Source: Agrostemma githago
Taxonomy: Eukaryota > Streptophyta > Magnoliopsida > Caryophyllales > Caryophyllaceae
Length of the DNA stretch: 64,000 nt
Assembly (NCBI GenBank): GCA_958450325.1
Contig: OY288261.1
Coordinates: 18,713,277-18,777,276, forward strand
Reading direction: 5' to 3'
The translations under genes and the position numbers were made by a program. Within the stretch, counting starts at the first letter, position 1. Each line of letters begins with the position of its first letter. Shown piece by piece: positions 1 to 12,281 of this stretch. The notes under the pieces are model-generated. The model searched no databases and was not told the origin of the DNA. It saw only the letters and a program-made list of their open reading frames with translations.

Positions 1-2078
1 ATTGACAAAGGAAACAGAAAACGCGTTAGTAGCGATATAACGATATAACGAATAATAACGGTTTGCAAATATTGAATTGAATTGAAAAGATGCAAATATG
101 AGGATGCATGATTTGAAAAGATAGTATACATGTGATTAATTATGCACGTGTTGACCTAAGTAGAGAAATACTATCGGGTTTTGAAAATAGAACAATGTAA
201 GACTCGTAATTTGAGTCGTTATGAGGTCACTCGATCGAGTAGTCGACAGACTCGATCAAGTAGACCTGAAAAAGGTGATTCTGCTTTGCGCTACAGACCG
301 TACTCGGCCGAGTTATTGACCAACTCGGTCGAGTACATGGCCACTCGACCGAGTCACTGTGAGACTCGATCGAGTGGTGGTCGTCATTAACGTTCTGACT
401 TGATTTTAGGGTGTCACTCGATCGAGTGACTAAGGCACTCGGTCGAGTGGCACCTGTACGAACTTGGTTCGTTTGCAATTTAATTTTTGATTTTGAAATT
501 GCTTTTGATTTTTGAGAATTCGACGATTTTACCGAATCCGACATAAATATTGCACAATTTATGTTCGGCTTGGTTTTTTATAAATCGCGAATTTTGTTGA
601 ACCGAATATAAATATTGTTGAATCTATACCCGATTCTAAATTTGAATACCCATCGTATCCCATATTCGATTATTGAATCGATATGGGATATTAGAGTGAA
701 ATAAAAAAAAAAAAATCAATTTTAGTCGCTTTAAATTAATTATCGTGATATGAACAAATCACGTTAATTAATTCATATGACTTGATTGTTAGATTCGATA
801 TCCAATTATGGAATTGGTATCGAATCCAAAATCGACGCTTTACTTGAATAAATAAATAAAAAACTTGATTCCCTCGACTTCTCCGACATCGAAATAAATC
901 CCTAGGGATTGTGATGTCGGATCCGTGTCAACGGGTTTCGACCCTTGTTAAAATTGATGTTTAAAGAAATTGATGGATGCAAAATTGAGATGATGATAAC
1001 GAGAAATAAAAGCGAATTGTTGTTTAAGTTGATTTATCTCAATAATCAAATAATCGGGGTACCGGGATAAGCGACCGACGACGCGTGTGCGGTACACTTG
1101 TATATGCGGTTTTCCTTATCCCGGTATCCTTCTCATTCGACACAAATCGATAAATTTTTTAGTGTTTTGATGTTAATACTATCGATATTAGTGATATTAG
1201 GATGCGTTAATAACGATAAGATAAAATAAATAAAAAAACGAAAGAAAAAGATGAAAAAAAGAAGATGGACGACGAGAGGAAGAAGAGAAGAAGAAAGAGG
1301 TTTTGTCACCCTCAACCTACATGTTCTTGTCTCGGAATAAGGCGCGTAAACGCGGATACAACACGAGAGTCTTCGAGGTGTATGGAGGCTAAGTTGTGGT
1401 GGCTCGGGTTGAATTCCTAAAACTAGGTTTAGGGTTTGCTAATGTCGATTTTCCTAGGGTTTGTCTAGGGTTTGTAAAGGATGTAGCGTAGGATTGCTCT
1501 TAGGATGTATTAGGGTTGTAAAAGATGTGTAAAGTTGTGCATGGAGGTTGTTTATATAGAAAAACTAGGGCACCCGGTTTAGGGTTACTCGACCGACTAG
1601 AGGGCCAACTCGGTTGAGTGGCCCGTGATGCCAGCCGTCGGGCTTGAAACAAGCCCACTCGATCGAGTGGGTGGGTCACTCGATCGAGTGGCCCAACTGG
1701 ATCGCGCAGGTCCGTTGACTTTGGACCGTGACCTTGACTTTAATGGGTTTTGTGTTTGACTTGGACTTTTGATGATTGACGGGTTGTTTTGTGTGTCTCG
1801 GAATCGACTTTGACCGGGGTTGACCCAATCGTGAAAAGTCGGTTTTAATTCCGGTGTCGGTTTTGGCCCAAATTAGTCTTGTTTGACTCGGAATGATCCA
1901 CTGGGCCTGGATTTGAGGTCTGTTCGGTGAGATTTGTACTCCGTAAGTGTGTTAGCCAACGATTAATGGGTTTGAGCCCGTATCCGAGCGCGTAGAAACA
2001 TGTTAGCGTCCGATCATCATCGGGTTTTTTTTTGGAAACTACCATAGACACCTGGCAGTCAAAATGTGGGTGTCTACA
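1..2078 (-). repeat. Element A 3' LTR, truncated by window start
   Basis: Position 1 aligns with 12861 in the partner LTR, so about 579 bp lie outside the window. It ends at 2078 in TGTCTACA, the complement of the TGTAGACA that starts the LTR on the element strand. It retains a 660-bp segment (651-1310) that the other LTR lacks. A TATA-like element (TATATAAA on the minus strand) lies at 1551-1558. Clusters of the self-complementary 12-mer ACTCGATCGAGT and one-base variants lie near 228-450 and 1588-1700. Confidence 0.93.
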
Positions 2079-2089
2079 GAGCCCCCACT
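2079..2089 (-). promoter_or_regulatory. Element A polypurine tract
   Basis: On the minus strand this reads AGTGGGGGCTC directly before the 3' LTR start TGTAGACA. The same tract sits before the LTR of element D (41741-41751) and, with one change, in B (18373-18383). It would prime plus-strand DNA synthesis. Confidence 0.85.
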
Positions 2090-2734
2090 CTGACTGAGGC
2101 TTGGACAGGGCAAAAGTCAGAGTAGCTACCAAGCCCGTTAAGACCTGGTAGACTTCCGTTCGGGTCGTTTATAGTCCATTGGACTCGCGTGAAGGGCTCG
2201 CCAGCCATACGGCAGAGATCATACCTGCGCTCCGTGGGGACTTTGGGCTTGTCACGTAAGCCCTGGGTGTGCCTGTGTGTTGACCCATCCCGTGCTATCC
2301 CGTAAAATGCTGCTGGGGAGATTTGATGACTTGCATGTCCCTGTTTGAGTCGTACCTGTATAAGCCACATAGAATGCATGCAACACGAAGGTAATAAAAT
2401 GACTCGTGCTGGGGAAAATGACTTTTGAATTTTTGAAATTTTGAAATTTGAAAATTTTGAATTTTTGAAATTTTTGACATCGACTTCTAAAGAAATTAGG
2501 AAAGTTCGGGATGATTATTTCCTCGCTAATATCGGGACTATGCTTGTAGCTCGATTCCGTTTGTAATTAGGAAACTTCTCCTAGAAGTGATATGGAAAGA
2601 GATTTGCAAGGCTAATGCTATATATAGCCTTCTATGCTCTTGATTTTCTTCATAATTCCCATCACAAAAAAAAAGTCTTCTACTTCCCTTAAGGCAAAAA
2701 AGAAAGTCTCTTTTATCCTTTTAAGAAATCCATC
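2090..2734. other. Element A 3' non-coding region and upstream region of antisense gene
   Basis: There is no supported ORF. The first 350 bases resemble 18384-18930 in B and the complement of 41400-41740 in D, so this is a conserved 3' untranslated block of the family. A low-complexity stretch of GAAATTTTTGAA words lies near 2424-2478. The right part holds the putative promoter and 5' leader of the antisense gene. Confidence 0.7.
2618..2627 (+). promoter_or_regulatory. Putative TATA box of element A antisense gene
   Basis: CTATATATAG lies about 110 bp upstream of the antisense ORF ATG at 2735. B has TATTATAAAT at the equivalent place (19115-19124, ORF ATG at 19222). Conservation of spacing in two diverged elements supports a real promoter; no transcript evidence is available. 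Confidence 0.55.
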
Positions 2735-4517
2735 ATGGGAATCGATAGATTGAGTGCTATGTTGCAGGCGTGGTACCGTCAATTCAGGGATGCTGATAGG
2801 GTGGTCTTGAATCAGACGGGTATAACTCAGCTGTACCCGTTCCGTCAGATGGTGGTAGATCGTTACTTCTTGGATGCCTGCTTGGCTTATTGGGATGACA
2901 TATATCATGTCTTTGCCTTCCCTCGGGGCGAGATCTGCCCTCTACCCGAAGAGATTGCAGCTATAGGAGGATGAAACCCGATGCTTCGGCCCACCGTCCC
3001 GTATTCAGTCTATGACCCAAAGAGGAAGCTGAGGGAATTTCTGGGGCTATCCCATAACGAAGTGTCCCGTATGATGGAAGGTGGCAATATTTCTCTGATC
3101 GACTTGGGCGAGAAATTCATGAACCCGCATGATGTCCGGGTGAGGTCAGCCCATAGCCGTAGGGCCTTTTCTTTCTGCATGCTCCATGTTTACGCTTTTG
3201 AAGGTCACATGGACTGGTTATCTTGCATGGGTAATGCCCGTCTCATAACCGTGGTGGACTTGATGGAGACTGAACATAGTCCGGCTTGGTTAATCACGGG
3301 CGAAATCATCCAAGGATTGGATAATCGCAAGAGGGATCCGTCCGTTCGTCTCACCGGAAGCACCCGTTTTCTGCAAGTACGTTGAATTTTTTATTCCTCG
3401 ATTTTTTGAATTTTTTTCGAGAATCTGGTTACTGTAGTGGGCACTCGATCGAGTCATCCTGGCACTCGATCGAGTGCCTTCGCTGAAAGGCTTCTGTTCG
3501 TTTCGAGTGACGCCACTCGATCAAGTCGTGCAGACACTCGATCGAGTGTCGTCCGTTTTGTCACGAGATCTAAAGCTTTTGTTTTCTTCTTTTCAGATTT
3601 GGCTTTATGAGAGGCTATCGGTGATAGATCCCCCACTCGATGCCAGTAACTACCGCCATAACCAGCTGATGACGAGGAGACGGGCCATCGATTTTTCTCG
3701 CTTGATTAGCCAGAAGTATTGGGATGAGGTGCTATCAATCCATGGTGGGCGGTTGATTCGATGGGTCGTACCATGGTGGCCCATCCCGGCTTGGTCAGGT
3801 TTGGACCCGAGGGAGAGGGCCCGTTACCAAGTGATCTTGTCCTTCAACCAAACGGTTCATCTTTACCCGGATCGCATACTAAGGCAGTATGGACGAACTC
3901 AGCGGATACCAGAAATAGAGGCAATTGTGAGCGATCCTACCCAATTGACGGATGTGATGTGCGACACGTGGATGCAAAGATGGTACACCCGGCACACTTG
4001 GCCCGTTTCCAAATCTCGGCATTCGATTTGGGTTTCAGACTCATATACCAAGTGGACTAAAGCAGGTGATGCTAAAGCCCGAGCTGCTTTGAAGGTGGAT
4101 GAAGCCTTTGACCTGCTGAGGAGAGAACAGGCTAAAGACAACAAGGGGTTTTTTGATGAGGGAAACACTCCAGCTACCCTAGTTCGTCTTATGTCCGGAC
4201 AAAAGAAGGCTAAGACTCAAGCTGAAGGGTCCGGTGCTAAAGGTGCTCGGGGGAAGGTGAGCCCCCAGACAGACTTGGAAAGGAGACTGGGCCCTAGACT
4301 AGCCGTGCAGGACCGACTTGGCCCACGGGATAGGCTACCCGAGCATGTGCGAGCTCGACTTGGGCCGAAGACTGTGATTGAAGACCCGTCGTCAAAGAAG
4401 CGGGCTCGTGCTAAGGAGGTTCCCCTGGTGATTAGGGAACGCTCGTCCCCACCTCGACGACCTCGGGCTCCACGCGACCCGAAGGACAAGGGAAAGGGGA
4501 AGATGCCGGGATATTAG
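2735..4517 (+). pseudogene. Element A antisense gene (aORF), plant-mobile-domain-like, two exons, one nonsense codon
   Basis: Exon 1 is 2735-3376 and exon 2 is 3597-4517, with donor CTGCAA|GTACGT and acceptor TTTTCAG|AT; the frame is kept. The product would be about 520 residues. An in-frame TGA at 2972-2974 replaces the tryptophan codon present in B. The N-terminal two thirds is tryptophan-rich and resembles proteins described as plant mobile domain or putative gypsy-type transposon proteins. The C-terminus is basic, with repeated RLGP motifs and a Lys/Gly-rich tail, suggesting nucleic-acid binding. Extra ORFs antisense to pol are known in the Tat lineage; their function is unknown. The intron carries four copies of the 12-mer found in the LTRs. 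The gene converges on integrase. Confidence 0.8.
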
Positions 4518-4645
4518 TCTCCGTATTTTATTATTTGAATATTATTATTTATTTTTCGGTGTGATTTTTTTTGTGTATGCCGTGTTTGGCGCTTTTTTTT
4601 TTTTTTTTTTTTTTTTTTTGTAATTCCCTAGTTTATCGAGATATT

Positions 4646-4651
4646 AATAAA
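4646..4651 (+). terminator. Putative poly(A) signal of element A antisense gene
   Basis: AATAAA about 130 bp after the stop codon, following an AT-rich and poly-T stretch (4589-4619). The matching signal in B is at 21120-21125. The rest of 4518-4884 is non-coding and separates two convergent genes. Confidence 0.55.
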
Positions 4652-4884
4652 AGACGTATTATTGAATACCGTTCCCGTCTTTTCGTTTATTGTAGTGGTT
4701 GTACCCTTTTGAGGGGTTGCCTACGTATCCACAATTAGCGGAATCAAACCAGACGTAGTTCAAAAATGATTTGAGATGTGCGACGGTAGAATAGTTAACT
4801 CTAACTTATTGACTTGTCTAAAATTTTGAAAATTTATAAAAAGACAAATTTATAAATTTTTGCAAATGACATTGAGATAGGGGT

Positions 4885-6000
4885 TTATGGGTAGTAGCGC
4901 TTCAGCTGGTCCAAGTTGGCCGGGTTGACGAACTCGTTGCCATCCAGGTCCGTTAGCATCACCGCTCCTCCCGATAGGATTTTCTTGACTAAATATGGCC
5001 CAGCCCAATTGGGTTTGAATTTTCCCCTTGGGTCAACCGGTAGTAAGGCACGAACCGATTTTAGGACCAAATCTTCTTCTTTGATCTTCATGGGCCTAAC
5101 TCTTTTGTGATTCTTTTTTGATATACTTGAATATTGTTGAGGGCCCGGGATCGCCGCTCGTCTAAGAGGACTAGCGAGTCGTATCGGGCTTGGACCCAAT
5201 CTGCTTTGGGTACTTGGCTTTCAAGTAGAATTCTTAGGGATGGTACTTCTAGCTCAACCGGTTGGACTGCTTCCATTCCATATGTCAGGTAATATGGAGT
5301 TGCTCCGGTTGCAGTGCGGATCGAAGTTCGGTATCCCCATAAGGCAAAAGGTATCTTGTCTGGCCAGTCTCGATAATTCTCAGCCATCTTTTTTAATATG
5401 GTGACAATTGTTTTGTTGGCCGCTTCTACCGCTCCGTTTGTTTGGGGTCGGTAAGGTGAAGATGTAGCCTCTGAATTTTGTATTTCGCCAGTAATGCGGT
5501 AGTTTCAGCTTGTAATGGGTCCCGTGATCACTGATAAAATCGTGCGGGATCCCGTATCGGCATATAATCTTATTTTGGATGAATCTGGCCACGTGCTTGG
5601 CGTTCAAGACACGGTATGACTCGGCTTCTACCCATTTGGTGAAGTAGTCGATGGCCACCAATATGAAGCAATGTCCTCCCTTCCCGGAAGGGTGTACTTT
5701 CCCAATTATGTCTATACCCCATGTCGAAAATGGCCATGGTGATGTCATGGTATATAATAGGGAAGATGGCATATGCTGTACCTTACCGAAGATCTGACAG
5801 TTATGACAGTGCTTGACATATAACTGGCAGTCTGTTTCCATGGTGTTCCAGTAATACCCGAGCCTCATGATTTTGCGGGATAGCATATGGGCGTTCATAT
5901 GCGGACCGTTTTCACCGTCGTGGACCTCGGCCATGACCTTTTCGGCCTGTATTTTGTCGATACATAGGAGGAGAGCCCCTTGTGCCGTCTTTTTATACAA
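4885..6000 (-). pseudogene. Element A integrase, frameshifted fragments
   Basis: Read from 6000 down, this shows the HHCC zinc-binding residues (HMNAHML, then HCHNC), the first catalytic Asp in WGIDIIG and the second in SDHGTHY. The frame is then lost near 5510. It resumes at 5387-5088 with the region equivalent to B's central integrase, and again from 5199 to 4885 with the GPY/F-like module WAGPYLVKK. By comparison with B there are at least two frameshifts. The enzyme would have inserted element cDNA into host DNA; this copy cannot be translated through. Confidence 0.9.
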
Positions 6001-6134
6001 TTGCCCGTCATCAGTAGGAACAAATTGGGTTGCTAATCTTCGTAGGGCCTTTTTGGCCCGATTTTCAGCTTCCGGAGGATATTCTCCCGTTGTCAGGTAC
6101 GTTAAGACGGCTTGATACCAAGGTTCTGGGTCAG

Positions 6135-7114
6135 TTATCTCGATATCTTGAATGGCATGGATGTATGCCGGCTCGGACTGCCTTTCAACACAGATCGCAT
6201 GCTGGTCAGGTGATCCGGGATGTTCAGTAAAGATGCTAATTTAGAAAGTGCATCTGCAAACTGATTTTCCTCTCGGGGCAGGTAGATATACTCTACCTTT
6301 TGGAATTGTTTCTCTAGAACCCGTACTCGTGCTTGGTAAGCCACAAGATTGGCGTTCCGAGTTTTCCATTTTTGGAGCGCTTGATTGATGACCAATGATG
6401 AATCACCGTGGACCCGGAGGTTTTTTACCCCTAAATCAGCGGCGGCTTGCAACCCGTGAATGCATGCTTCGTATTCGGCTGCGTTGTTGGTTACGTCAAA
6501 GTCTAACTTGATGGATAAGGGAGTGTGCTCCCCTCGGGGTGAGATTAATAGAATTCTGACCCCAAATCCTCGGAAGTTGGATGCTCCATCGAAATACAGA
6601 TCCCATGTCTCGGTATCGGTATGGAATATGTCTTCATCAGGAAAGGCCCATGTGTCAGTGTGGCCTTCTTCGGATATTGGGCTGTCAGCGAGGAATTCGG
6701 CAACTACCCGGCCTTTGATGGCTTTTAACGGTACAAACTTGAGGTCGAACTCGGATAACATTAAAGTCCATCTTGACATCCTGACGTTAAGGATGGGCTT
6801 CTCGAATAAGTACTTGATCGGATCCATTTTGGATAACACGTGTACCTCGTGGCTGAGCATGTAATGTCGGAGCTTTTTAGTGGCCCAAACTAATGCTAGG
6901 CACGTTTTCTCGAGCATGGTGTACTTGCATTCATACTCGAGGAACTTTTACTGATGTAGTAAATAGCCCGTTCTTCCGAATCAACTGTCTGGGGCAGCAT
7001 AGCCCCCATGGCTGTCTCAGTCGTTGTTAGGTATAACGACAAAGGCAAACCGTGTTGAGGTGGCATTAGTACTGGCGGGGCAGACATGATCTCCTTGACT
7101 TTGTCAAAAGACAT
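6135..7114 (-). pseudogene. Element A dual RNase H region
   Basis: It continues in frame after the nonsense codon at 7115-7117. The gypsy-type RNase H part (LYLTTTETAMGAM, YYISK) shifts frame near 6945, where one base is missing relative to B. The 6917-6135 frame then carries the connection region and a second, archaeal-type RNase H with YFDGAS, NNAAEYEA, GDSSLV and ADALSKLAS. Two RNase H domains are a hallmark of the Tat lineage. Another frameshift near 6190 separates it from integrase. Confidence 0.9.
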
Positions 7115-10100
7115 TTAACATTTGTCGTCCCATAGTACCCGTTCTCCGATCTTCAGTTTCTTGAAAATGGGCTCACATACCATGGTTAGTTTTGCAATGA
7201 AACGGCTGATGTATTGGACTTTCCCGAGAAACCCCCTTATTTCCTTTTCGGTCTTGGGTGGCTGCATCTCGGTGATGGCTTTGATTTTAGCTGGGTCGAC
7301 CTCGATGCCGCGTTGGCTAACGATATGGCCCAGTAATTTGCCCGACATTACCCCAAAACTGCACTTTTGTGGGTTTAGTCTCATGTTGTATTTCCGCAGT
7401 CTGGTAAAGAACTTTCTTAGGGCCGTGATGTGCCCGCTTCGGTCTTTAGACTTAACGATCATATCGTCCACATAGACCTCCACTTCCTTATGCATCATGT
7501 CGTGTAATAAGGTGGTGGCGGTCCGTTGATAAGTGGCTCCTGCATTAATAAGCCCAAATGGCATGACGGTGTAACAGTAAGTACCCCAAGGTGTGATGAA
7601 GGTAGTCTTACTCATATCCTCTTCTGCCATTTTAATTTGATTGTATCCGGCATACCCGTCCATGAATGATAGAAGGGCATGGTCGGCCGTATTATCTACC
7701 AAAATGTCGATGTGTGGTAACGGAAAATCATCTTTTGGGCTGGCCTTGTTTAGGTCCCGGAAGTCTACGCATACCCGCACCTTGCCGTCCTTCTTGAGTA
7801 CCGGCACGATGTTTGCGACCCAGTTTGGATATTCAGACACTTTTATAAAGCCTGCTTTGAATTGTTTATCGACCTCTTCTTTGACTTTAAGAGACCATTC
7901 GGGCTTCATTCTTCTGAGCTTCTGCTTTACCGGTCTGCACCCATCTTTGATGGGTATTCGGTGTTCAGCTATTTCTCGATCTATTCCCGGCATGTCCTTG
8001 TAGGACCATGCAAAGACGTCTTTAAATTCTAGGAGGAGGTCCGTGAACTGTTGTCTCTCCTCTGGATCTAAAGATTGGCCCAACTTAAGCATCTGGGGTT
8101 CTAAAGTGGTTCCCACGTTGATGGACTCGGTTTCTTCGATTACCGGATCTCGGGATTCCCTTTGATCGAGCTGCTCGACCAGATGTTGTGGTAGAGGTAC
8201 CTGTTCGTCGGGTTTCTCAATGTCATTGCATATAAAATTTTTGAAATTGAGAAAATTTTGGAAATAAGACAAGTCGTAAGCAGAACGGTGTTCGTTATTA
8301 TTATTAATGGTGAATTTTGAAAATAGCTCGAATAGAGCTGCCATCTGATCGTTGGTCAGTGGCGGGATAGGGAGAGGTCTTGGGACAGACCCCGAGACCT
8401 CAGTGGCTAAGGGAAGAGGGGTTACAGACTCGACTCCAGCACCAGACCCTCTAAACTCGGACTCAGACTCCGACTCTGACTCTGACTCAGACTCGGACTC
8501 GGTATCCGGCATGTCTCCCTCGCCGGTGGTCAACTTGTAGACGCGTCCTTGACTGTCGGTCCATTTGACGGTTTTCCTCCAGGCCCTTGTCCCCGTATCT
8601 GCACCTACTTCGGTGATCAGCTTTGTTGGGTCGAGCCGATTGCTGCGGAGGATTAGATTGACCAGGTCATCTTTCGGAGCAGGGACGGTCTTGTCTTCTC
8701 CAAATAAAAGCCCCAGCACGGGCTCAGAGTCGCTTTCCCTTTTCTCGGACTCATCCTGGATAACAGTGAATAAGTCATCGGGGATGTAGTTGCATTCCCG
8801 AGCCGTTTTGGTCTCGGGATATGTGATGGTGGGTCGGTAGAGGCCCACTTGGATGGCTCCGAAGACTGGAGTGACAAATTTGATTGCAGAGGCCCGGCCC
8901 AAATTCTCCGAGCTTATAGTATATCCTAATCCGAGTCGGGATTCTGCATTGTCTAGGACCTCAATGATCTTCCCCGCCGGAAGATATGGTCTTGAGGTAG
9001 CTCCGGGTAGGTAACCCAGATTTTGTAGCATCGTGTCGATGCTAGGGGCGAAGTAGGGCTTGAAAAGATATTCTTCTTCGATCATACCCACGAAATCGAA
9101 ACCTCGTGGTTCGGCCCGGCTCGTGGCATTGCAGCTAGCCACGGTCATCGGTGTTGCCTCCAGTGTTATGATACCGTCTTGAAGTGGCATCTTGACTTTG
9201 CGATGGAGGGTAGATGACACGGCCTTGACTGCGTGGATCCAAGGCCTTCCTAGTAAGAGGTTGAATGATGAGGTGACATCTATCACCTGGAATTCCAACT
9301 CCTTTTCGATTGGGCCCGTTACGATCTTTAATTTAACGGCCCCGGCGACTGGTTTTGGGCTTCCGTCGAAAGCCTGAATAGTTTGCGCTGTCGGGAGATA
9401 GTCGGCATCAGTGATGCCGAGGGCCCTGGCGGTCCTTAGGGGTAGGACGTTCACGGCTGATCCATCGTCGATAAGGGTCATTGGAAGGTACTTACCCTTG
9501 CAGATGACCGTGATGTATAGGGCCAGATTGTGATTGGGTCCAAATGACGGTAGATCAGATTCGGCGAAGGTTATGAGTGGGCCCTCGTTCTTGGACTTGC
9601 CCTTGAGGTAGGGCATGATAGTAGCTACCATTTCAGCGGGGGTAGCTTCTAGATCAACCTTGATTTCATCGAGAGCCTTAGTCAGTGCTTCTCGATGAGC
9701 CTGTGAGCTAACCAGTAGTTGCCATATGGTTAAGTCAGCTCGAACCCTCTTCATTTGTTGGACCAAGGCCGCGTCATTGCTTGGTTCTTCGAGGGTGGAT
9801 TCCGTCCTGGCAGGTTCAGTGATGGGTGTAGGAGTGGCACGCCCAGCAGTGGCGAGGTGGTTGGTGGCTAAAGCCTTGGATTTGGCTTTTCGGACCTCTT
9901 CAAGGGTGATGGGGACAGCTTCCCCCTTGGCTAAGTATACATCGTCCTCGTCATCGAACCATATCCCCTTGATTTGTGGGACAAAAGGAGAAATGAGGTG
10001 AGAACAATCAATTACCTCCCCTGTGAATATGGCATGGGCGCTGAACGGGTTTTCTTTGTTGCTCGGCTTGTCTCTGGGCAACGGGACTTTCCCGCTCTCA

Positions 10101-11218
10101 ATAAGATCTTGGATTAAATGCTTTAACTTCCAACATTTTTCAGTATCATGTCCGTTACCCCGGTGATACTGACAGTAGGCTTGAGCATTGTAGTATTTGG
10201 GCATCTTCTCTACTGGAGGCTCTGGAGTTGGGCCTATTGGTTGAATCAGACCCTTTGAAGATAGCCTTTGTAAGGCATAGGTATAGGTAGTCCCTATATC
10301 TGTGAATACCCGATTTGGTGTATTCTTTTTGGTTGAGGTGTCGAGCAGATTTACCTCGTCGAAGATGCTGCGGGTTGCAGCTACAGGTACGGGCTTGTTT
10401 GTGGACGAACTAGCCCCTTGATAGCCTTTGGTAGAGGCCTTAGTCAGGCTCTCTAACCTTAGATCATCTTCTATTCTTGTGCCCATTTCAGTAAGGACAA
10501 CAAAGTTTGGGATAATAGCATACCGGAGATGGACCCGGTAGGATGGGAGTAGATTTTTGACGAAGGCTTCCACTAGAGCCTTCTCGCCGGGCTTGTCGAC
10601 CAGCTTCACACTCTCGGCCCTCCACCTTTGCAGGTATTTTGTGAACCCTTCTTTGGGCTCTTGGGCCATTACCTCCAGAGTACGCATTGTAGTCTGGATT
10701 TCGGTGTTATCGGCGTAGTTCCGAGCAAATTCGGTCGCCACATCATCCCAAGTCTTGTATTTCTTGGGGTCTAGCCTGTAGAACCAGGCCTTAGGGTGTT
10801 TCTCCAGGGAAGAAGGGAACAAGTGCTTGAACATAGTTGACTTCACCCCCTTTACCGCCATGAAGTCTTTGAAAGCCCGGATGTGGTGGACCGGGTCTTC
10901 GGTACCCTCAAACATAGGAAGTCCCGTTAAGTTGAGGTTAGCGGGAAGCTCGTTATCTAAAGGTGAATAAATACGAGCATTCTCGGTGTGGATCGAGTTG
11001 TTCGTCGATAGGGAGACTTGTTTCTCGAGCCTACGAACAATACTGACCAGCTCGGCCATGGGCCCATTGGGCTCAGATCCTTCAAAAGGGGCCGTCTTCT
11101 CTACGGCGCTCAGTCGGGTGGCTAACGTTGTTTGGTTAGCCTGGATGGAAGTTAGTTGAGTCTCGAGCTTGGCGAGAGCATCTTTCAATTCGTCCATCTT
11201 GCGTTGATGTCTAGTCAC
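7115..11218 (-). pseudogene. Element A gag-protease-reverse transcriptase polyprotein
   Basis: A 1367-residue open frame starting at ATG 11218. Order: N-terminal coiled-coil-like segment; gag core (LTGLPMFEGTEDP to NLLPSYRVHL); zinc-knuckle-like CQYHRGNGHDTEKC; aspartic protease with the DDGSAVNVLP active site; an acidic Ser-Glu repeat encoded near 8461-8511; reverse transcriptase with YVDD at about residue 1247 and PKTEKEIRGFLG after it. The frame ends at TAA (7115-7117), where B has a glutamine codon, so RNase H and integrase are cut off by a nonsense mutation. Gag and RT are otherwise open. The conserved TTCTTACAGACAGGCC just upstream of gag occurs in both A and B. Confidence 0.93.
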
Positions 11219-12260
11219 GGGTGGCCTGTCTGTAAGAACACCACGTAATCAGAAACTAGCCCAAAATCCCGAAATAGAAAGTACATCCCGAACAAGACTA
11301 AAAAGGGAAATGACTCGGAAAAGACACCTAGACGGGTGACTTGCAAAAGGTGGGCCTTCCTTAGGATTTGGCGAGTGGGCCTAGTCCTGTTCGAAGGAAG
11401 GTTCACGTGAGACATCCCCAGACTTTAGACTCGATCGTGTTGACGGGCCCTCCTTTGTAGGGGTTTGTCCTACGTAGGTGGGCCTTGCCTTAGTCTAATA
11501 AGGCGGACTGGGAAGGGGAAGAAACTCGTGATGTAAGATCGACGGAGTTTCGACGCTATAGACTTTGACAACTTAAGACACGACCCGACACTGCTAAATA
11601 CGGGAAGTCCTAGAAGTGGAAGGTTTTGAAAATTGATGTTTTGTTTTTGAAAAAGTCCGAGAAAACTCGGTTTGAGGGCCCAATTTCCAAAAAAAACGAA
11701 AAGTTATTGGGCCGCGGGTTTTGAAAGTTCGAAAGTATTTTCGAGTTTTAAATTGGGCAGCATACCGTCTAGAAAATAGGTTATTTTGAGTAAAATCATA
11801 AGTCCTAAATTCGGTATGTGTCCCGGGTTTTGAAATTGAATAGTTTGAAAAAGATGCAATCTTTGAAAAAAGACGGTTTTTGAAAACGACTCGGAAACCA
11901 AGTAGCACGTAGTCACACAAGCATTATAACGACGCCATGTATGCTCTATACTAAGTCTCGGTCGGTCTATAGGGGGTCTATACCAGTGTACATAGTCTAG
12001 ACGTTGATCGGGACGGACTTCCTAAGTCGAGTTGATCTTAGAACATGCCGCGAAACCCACTCGAATCGACTATGGACACCTTTCAACATATCCATATTGG
12101 AGTACATCGACGGTATAGTGGGACGTCGGTCGCGAGTACCGGCCCGGGAAAATATGGGTTATGCATGAACCGTAGAACTAAAACGCGTATTGTATTTGTC
12201 AAACAATTTCTATTCGAGTCTCACCCTGAGGATGCCGATGGTAAGTCACGCATCAGTTAA
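11219..12260 (-). other. Element A 5' leader between primer site and gag
   Basis: About 1 kb with no supported ORF. Blocks are shared with the B leader (27812-29035) and the D leader (37752 to about 38800). It probably holds packaging and translation signals, but I cannot point to a specific one. Stretches near 11620-11900 are rich in GTTTTGAAA and AAAAAG words. Confidence 0.7.
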
Positions 12261-12278
12261 TCCCCAGCGGAGTCGCCA
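12261..12278 (-). promoter_or_regulatory. Element A primer binding site (tRNA-Arg)
   Basis: On the minus strand TGGCGACTCCGCTGGGGA, three bases from the LTR end. It matches 17 of 18 bases of the complement of the 3' end of plant tRNA-Arg(ACG) as I remember it. Ogre/Tat elements are known to use tRNA-Arg. Confidence 0.88.
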
Positions 12279-12281
12279 AAT

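Noticed and set aside
181..544. Short frames rich in TRSS, repeated at 13041-13404, 16791-16982 and 30020-30211
   Set aside because: They arise from the 12-mer palindrome clusters in the LTRs; presence in several copies reflects LTR identity, not coding.
7122..10001. Plus-strand frames opposite gag-pol, such as 7122-7475 and 7641-8003, with similar frames in B
   Set aside because: They mirror the conserved pol codons on the other strand and lack independent motifs.
12261..12278. Possible tRNA genes at sequences matching tRNA 3' ends (also 29036, 37734, 46178, 53347)
   Set aside because: Only 18 bases match and each lies three bases from an LTR end, so they are primer binding sites.
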